From Mesotaenium endlicherianum (lineage: Eukaryota; Streptophyta; Zygnematophyceae; Zygnematales; Mesotaeniaceae): 64,000 bases of DNA. The DNA is taken from the NCBI GenBank assembly GCA_009602735.1, contig WELA01001939.1, forward strand, positions 89,124 to 153,123, in the 5' to 3' direction. Below the pieces are notes generated by a model, which saw only the letters and a program-made list of their open reading frames with translations, was not told where the DNA came from and made no database searches. Of this stretch, positions 58,376 through 64,000 are shown in pieces; within the stretch, counting starts at the first letter, position 1; each line of letters begins with the position of its first letter. Made by a program: the position numbers and the translations under genes.

Positions 58376-59702
58376 CTAGGGCCCTTTCATTTCCTCACTT
58401 TTGTCCATATTCATTTCCACTTGCGCGTCGCTGAGCCCAAGTGCATATGGTTGTCCTTGAAGTGGAAGGTCCATTGCACCCCTCAACTCGAGCCTTTTGT
58501 TTGCACCCGAACGCTGCTATGCCCTCCCCCATAGAGACTTCAAGGCATGATGTGGGGGCAGGGCATGGCAACCCTAGAGGAAGGGTTTCTACCGTCCTCG
58601 TCGTTTAACCCTAATCCCACTCGGCCGCTCTCTGTCTAGAATGCCTTCAGCCTTCAGCCCTAGTTTCAGATTCACAAACTTTTATTGGTGGACAACTTCA
58701 ACCTCATCGTTTTCTCGCAGCTGTCTCTTCTAAATATGAAGGGGCAGTAACTGTGATGTGACGGATATCTTGCAGCGCTGGCCCTTTGGAGCCCTCTCTA
58801 ACCCTACAGACTACGCCCTCACAAACCTACTTGGGTATTGTTTACAGGTGCCAACCCCAGACAAACCCTATGCCCAGAGGGCAGCTTTTGGGTGTGATTG
58901 ATCCTTACTTGATGCTTCTGCTATCAAGATCTGTCAGCCAGCCCCCTAGCAGCTTGGCAGAGGCCCTGTCCCTTGCCTTGTGCGAATGCTCAATTGTGAG
59001 CTCTTAGAGAGCTTTCTGGTTCTGCCCCGGGGCTGTGGGCCGCCCCACTAGCTGCGGTTGCTTTCTCACGCCATTTTCATTCTGGCTGCAGCCACTTGCA
59101 CAACATCAGCACCAAGTGAGCCTGTTCGAATCCTCGTCACATTGAGGATAGCCGGGGAACCTCGAGCTGTCATTTTGTTGTGACCCTAATCCTATCCTCG
59201 CCTCTTTTCCTCCCACCTGAGGCCATCCATCCCTCGCAAGAAGATCCCTGCAGCCGGAGAACTTCACTCTGACCAAGCGAAGCCTTTGCCAACGCTCAAG
59301 CCTGAATAACTTTGTTAAATGACAACTGTTGTGGGATATCCAGAGGCTTGAAGTCCTTCAGCTCTCACTGAGCCTGGCAACTTGCGTATGAGGGGACAAC
59401 TGTTTGTGTTGCGGTGCGTGCAAACCCCCGCGCGCGTTTGCACATATTACGACATTAACTGCTCCTCACGACACCTGTCTGGCAGGTTTTTCGTCAACCC
59501 TGCTTGTCCTAGGCAGTGCTTTACAGACTTGCTTCCAGGAGTGACTGTGAGGGCTCTACGGTGTGCTGAGGTTTGGAACTTTTGTGGTCACAGGAGCTGG
59601 ACAGTAAGAGAGCATGTGTGAGAATGTCTTATTTTTATGTGCGTGCGTGTTTGCGTGTTTGCATGTGCGTGCGCGCGCGTGCGTGGGTGCATACGTGTGT
59701 GC

Positions 59703-59733
<31 letters not shown>

Positions 59734-62585
59734 TGCGTGTGCGGGCGCGTGTGTGCACGTGTGAGTGTGCTCGCGCACATACGCGCGTGCGCAAGGGCAA
59801 GTATGCTTTTTGCGGTCCCTTTTGCTTCTATTTTCAAGGCTATATGAGAGATTCCTAAGTGGTATGAAATGGCTACAGCCTGCAGGGATGTGCCAGGAAG
59901 GTGACTTCAGTTGTTTTTGAAACAAGAGAATCAACAAGCAGACGCCATGCAGCTGCCCACCAACCCTCATCAATCATACAGGCATGCATGACTCATGAGC
60001 ATGGCACATCAGAAGTTCAAGTCAGCTAAGGGCGGCAGCTGTAGCAGCACCGTGCCTAGCTGTCTCTCCCCCCAACCACACCTGTCTCCGACGCGTACGC
60101 GCTTGCCCTTGCCCCCGTGCTCCTCCTCACACCCTTTCCCTGTCTGAGCTACAGCTACAGGAGCAAGGGGTGCCCGCCACCTAGCGCGACAGTCCGCCCC
60201 GAGGAGGCGACCAGCGTTGACAGCTTCCAGGGCCGCGGCAGCGGCAGCTGGGCGGCAGCAGGGCGGCAGCAGCTGGCGCTGCGCTGGATTGGCAAGATGA
60301 CGGCAGCTGACAATGTGTGCACAGCACACACAACGAAACAGTTGCACCCCAACCCTTCTTCCTGCTGCTCCTGCGGCGCCTCAATCTTCTAACACTAACA
60401 GCCACGGCTGCAGCCGCGGCACGGCTGCCATTGTGAGCAGGGCCGAGGTCCACCATCAGCTGGCCGGCCGCCAACCCCCGTCCTGCGAGCAGCCAAGAGC
60501 CGTCCTAGGCTTATTTATGCGGAGCTCAACCTTCAGTCTTACTGCTGAGTAGCAGGCTGTCAGTTTCCTTTCCCTCCCCCTTTCCCTGGTCTCAAGGTCT
60601 GTGCCCCTTGAAGACCCACCCTACTGGTTCTCCAAGTGTCCAGCATTCCTCCGCCCACTTAGCAGTACCTTCGCCCGCCTGGCAGCAGTGTTGCCCACAT
60701 TGCAACCTTCCATGAGTCCCGGGTTTTCCTCCTAGTAGCAGCCTCCAGACTTGCACATGAGCCTCACGGTTGCCACCTGGCAGCTTCATAGGAGCTCGAC
60801 AGGCCATTGCCATCCACCTGGTGGCCTCTCGAGTCTCCAGAGTCTGAAGCCCCTGCACTGCAGCAACATTGGCAAGGGGCGGCAGCCGCGGTCAACAGGC
60901 GGTAGTCTGCTGCGCAGGCCGCAGAGGCGGGCCTTGCCTGGAGCCCAAGGTGCCGCTGGTCTCGAGGCCCGAGAGGTGGACAGCTGGCAGAGTGGGCATG
61001 ACTCATGAGGCTGCTAATGATATGTGATCAATATATGGGAGTTCGTTACCATGGTTGGAGTGAAGAGCTTACCACAGTAACAAGTGCTTGCATGAAGGCC
61101 CTCTGGCAATCACAATAAGTAACAGAGATTGGGGAACATAGGCATATCATGGACGCTACAGGAGAGGGCGCCTCCACTCCAACACCCCACCGCCATGTAG
61201 ATAGAGGTGACAAAGAACCTTCTCTTTAACCCTGAATGCTCAGGCACTGCATCCGTCTTTTGAAATCCGAAGACGTCTAGATGAAAGCGCTCTGTCATCG
61301 TCCCCTCCTCTGTAGACATAACGTACTCGCAAGCAATCAATCAGCTAGGGCGGTGAGGGCAGAATGTATCGCGATGTGTTTCGCACGCAACATAGGTGAA
61401 AAGAATGATGTAGTAAATGTAAAACGGAATTGCTTACAATGTGGACAAGAAGACGAACGAGTTGTAGTTCTTGGGCGATACATCAGAAGGGACTTGGCCG
61501 TGTCTTTACCCCCAACTCCATGTAGCTGTTACAATGTTAGTTTTGTTTCAAGACACTCCTATTATCAATACTTACAACCTTGATTTCTGTTAGATGCCAG
61601 TTAGTGCCCACGTACGCACAAGGCGGAAAATTACAACAATGCTACTTCAACATACGATGGCAGATGCATTGTTACAGAAGCAAGCTAGTAGTGAGTGATT
61701 ATTTGGAGCAATTCTCTGTGGTGACTAGTTTTCAGCGCAGAATATAGTGCAAGAATCTACAAAATCACTCCCAAACGCAAATTTAAGATGCTCATTTATA
61801 TTTTCCCCCACCTGGGGTGCGTGCGGACATAGAAAATCTTGCATTTTATGTCAGTATTTGGTATATGTATATTTTACTTATAAAAGTTGCTCGTAGGTAT
61901 TGTGACCGACCAAAATATGTTTCAAGATGTATTTTCCACATATGCAGGCATTAAACATAGCCAACTTGGACTCCACAAATGAAACAAACGATGAAAATAC
62001 TATGTAACACAAAGGAGCTCTCCTCCATGTATTGTCTTCTCTCCTCTGTGGTACAATGTGCACCCATGCATCGACAAACTCCTCACAAGACTATTGCACT
62101 TGTGCACTCAATCACCACCCATGGCAAAGTTGGAATCAGTCACTAGCTGGCACTATTGTGAAATGCAGTTGGTGCATATGAGTTGACTGGAGGTGCGACT
62201 GTTGCTCCTCGTCACAAACAAGAATTACTCTCAACGGCCTAGAAACTGATATCTGGCATTCACAACGCTCAAATAAAAATGGACGTACCTTTCTCTTCTA
62301 CAAATCCACAAGTACAAGCTCCCATCCGCATAACCTGTGCTCACACAAGCCCTTATAGTAAACTACCCTACCCCACCCCTGTTAAAGGCCTTACACACGA
62401 AAATTTTCGTGCTTGGCGCTTGCCCGATATATGGCGGGCAAAAAATGAATGAAGGATACGCAAAACTTGGCCGACTACAGCGTGTAACATGCCAGCCAAC
62501 CAAGGGCACTATATAAATCGCCAAAGACCTGCTAAGCAAATTGACGAAAAGAGTGATCAATATACGAAACCCAAAGAAAAAAAAA
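58376..62585. other. Stretch without a recognised gene
   Basis: Contains a TG/CG-alternating tract (59637-59790), GC-rich sequence with CACCTGGCAGC-type phrases (60100-61010), and AT-rich sequence after 61100. Short frames on both strands overlap and show no domains. The last part should be the 3' flank of the FtsH-like gene. Confidence 0.35.
59637..59790. repeat. TG/CG-alternating tract
   Basis: Dense GTGCGTGCG repeats. His/Thr/Arg- and Cys/Val-rich frames over it on the two strands are compositional. Confidence 0.75.
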
Positions 62586-63363
62586 TTACACAGAAAGAGG
62601 AGCCTGAGGAGGCACGGAGTCTTCTATTGATCTGATAATGTCAGCCATGCCGCCCCCCCGCTCCAGCACTCCCACCACCGCCTCGTGCAGCTTCTGGTGC
62701 GTCTTCAAGAGGGTGAAGGCCTGAAGCACTGCCCAGCGGGCCTGGTTCGACATCTGCAAAGCGACAGAAGAGTGCAATGGTGCGCCAAATGACCATCAAT
62801 GCTGCGTCGACAAGCATATTATCTGATCTCAAAAGTTGAAAAGTTACGGAAATGGTAAGAGGAGGCCAGGGGCTGGCTCGGACAGCCGGGGGCTGCCCGG
62901 AATTTCCGGCTACTGCCAGCTCATCGCACCCTCCTCTGTGGAGATGCTTGTGATGTGCGGCAACGGTCACCTTCCACGATGCACTTCTGAATCCGGGACC
63001 TCTGGCACTGAAGACTAAGCGAGCAGCCAAAGCAGCAGGCTTCAGCGGCGGCGCGAGATAAGTATGCAGTTGCAGTTGTGATTTCTTTTTTTTTGTGATG
63101 CTTACTGACCAGACACGTGCACTCGAGTACGGGCTGAATGGACGAAGGTGGCGAGGAGTGGGGTGTGGGCGTGGCAGGAGCAGGTGCCAGAGCGTGCCGA
63201 CCACGCACCAACGCACACAAGCGCGCACACACACACACACACACATACACACACACACAAAAATGGACAGACACACGCGCGTACGCGCGCATGTCACAGG
63301 CACAGACACACTTACAACCACCTCTATACATACACAAGCACACACACACACACACATACATAT

Positions 63364-63395
<32 letters not shown>

Positions 63396-63641
63396 CAAGC
63401 CCGCTCGCTCGCAAAGCGCGCCAAGCATGGGCAACGCCAAGCACATCCCGCTCGCTCGCACGCTTGCACGCCAAAAAACACGGACGACGCCACGGCACAT
63501 CCTCCTACCTTAGCGGCAGACCACGGCGGCTGCAGCTCCAGCACGAGCGCCTTGAAGAGGTTCTCGTCGCTCTCGCCGCCCTCCGCCTCGCCGTACACCA
63601 GCGCCTCCGCCGCTATGCCTGCAAACAGCACCACGTGGTAC
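62586..63641 (-). CDS. Chloroplast FtsH-like (VIR3-type) protein, last two exons
   Basis: The penultimate exon 63641-63509 reads [20 protein letters not shown], then [20 protein letters not shown]; the last exon 62753-62586 reads [20 protein letters not shown] and continues to a stop after PQAPLSV. Phases agree (phase 0 at AAG|GTAGG ... CAG). The pattern ([17 protein letters not shown]-x-DENLF and [11 protein letters not shown]) matches my memory of plant chloroplast FtsH/M41-like proteins of the VIRESCENT3 group. Upstream exons are beyond the window or not visible. The 755-bp intron holds CA and GA tracts. The part seen is the C-terminal helical region of the peptidase-like domain and has no zinc-site motif itself. 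Confidence 0.7.
63222..63396. repeat. (CA)n and (GA)n tracts in the FtsH-like intron
   Basis: ACACAC runs at 63228-63258 and 63338-63378 and GAGAGA at about 63378-63396. The plus-strand Thr/His-rich frames over this are antisense intron. Confidence 0.8.
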
Positions 63642-63789
63642 CTGCAACCAACCGCCGTGCTCTTCTCGGAGCCTCAGTACCTTCCCTGGGTAATCACAAC
63701 AAGGCATGAGACGAGGTACTCGTGTGTTGGCTTGGGACGGGATGGACGTCATGGAAAGTGAAAGTCACACGTTGCTTGGGCGTCACCAG

Positions 63790-64000
63790 CCTGCTAAGAG
63801 GGGCTGGAGGCGGAGGAGAAAAAGGGGAGAAGGAAGGGGAAGGAAAGACACAAGGCGAAGGAAAAAGGAAAGGGAAGGAGAAGGAGAATGAAAAGAGGAA
63901 GGGGAAGAGCATGGGAAGGGCAGGGAGGAATCGGGATTGGGGAGGGAAAGAGAAAGGGGAAGACAATCCGGAAGGAAAAAATTGAAGAGAAGAAGGGGGG
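63790..64000. repeat. GA-rich tract at the window edge
   Basis: Nearly pure purine sequence (GGAGGAGAAAAAGGGGAGAAGG and similar). On the minus strand it would be a long pyrimidine tract, possibly in the next intron of the FtsH-like gene. No gene seen. Confidence 0.6.

Noticed and set aside
53068-58380. Target duplication for the copia element
   Set aside because: Flanks CTCAA and CTAGG do not match, so none is claimed; recombination between copies or decay could explain it.
59556-59858. His/Thr- and Cys/Val-rich frames near 59.7 kb
   Set aside because: Direct translation of GTGCGTGC repeats on both strands.
60117-60552. Plus-strand frames near 60.1-60.5 kb as a gene
   Set aside because: Composition-driven Ser/Pro/Arg-rich frames without splice context or recognisable motif.

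Overview
The window is nuclear DNA from a green-lineage eukaryote with spliced genes and a repeat-rich genome. The evidence is a plant-type zinc/cadmium P1B-ATPase fragment, an RWP-RK exon, a chloroplast FtsH-like (VIR3-type) gene end, GT-AG introns, and plant-style Ty3/gypsy (chromovirus), Ty1/copia, hAT and DIRS-like elements. A streptophyte alga or an early-diverging land plant fits best. The species cannot be fixed from the sequence. No bacterial operons, CRISPR arrays or rRNA/tRNA genes were seen.

Layout. 1-13.6 kb is a nest of transposons. An array of short GC-rich hairpin repeats lies in front of a decayed hAT (BED/DUF659) transposase at 10981-13336. Two TG...CA-ended, solo-LTR-like elements (A 2761-4025, B 4763-10579) are inserted in that array. 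B was itself hit by a 5,068-bp non-autonomous hAT element (5160-10227) with a perfect 8-bp target duplication, and this element carries an RWP-RK exon. 13.6-18.3 kb is a truncated, decayed reverse-strand chromovirus lying head-to-head with an older LTR fragment. 18.4-20.0 kb is a decayed DIRS-like element. 22.7-24.7 kb holds a five-exon gene for a small secreted protein with two EGF-like modules. 26.5-30.9 kb, reverse strand, holds the N-terminal part of a P1B-ATPase and a Cys-Cys tandem-repeat tail, with the catalytic core missing. 32.4-33.6 kb is a 563-bp-arm palindrome. 34.5-44.8 kb holds two tandem F-box/LRR-like paralogues plus a broken third copy; one intron contains a 430-bp poly-G run. 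45.0-51.7 kb is a young, apparently intact chromovirus. 53.1-58.4 kb is a nearly intact copia element with one stop codon and an altered RT active site. 62.6-63.6 kb is the 3' end of the FtsH-like gene.

Most coding sequence here belongs to mobile elements, and several insertions can be ordered in time. The host genes with good exon models are the EGF-like gene, the two F-box paralogues and the FtsH-like 3' end. Coordinates of spliced genes were derived by reading splice sites and codon phase by hand, without transcripts.
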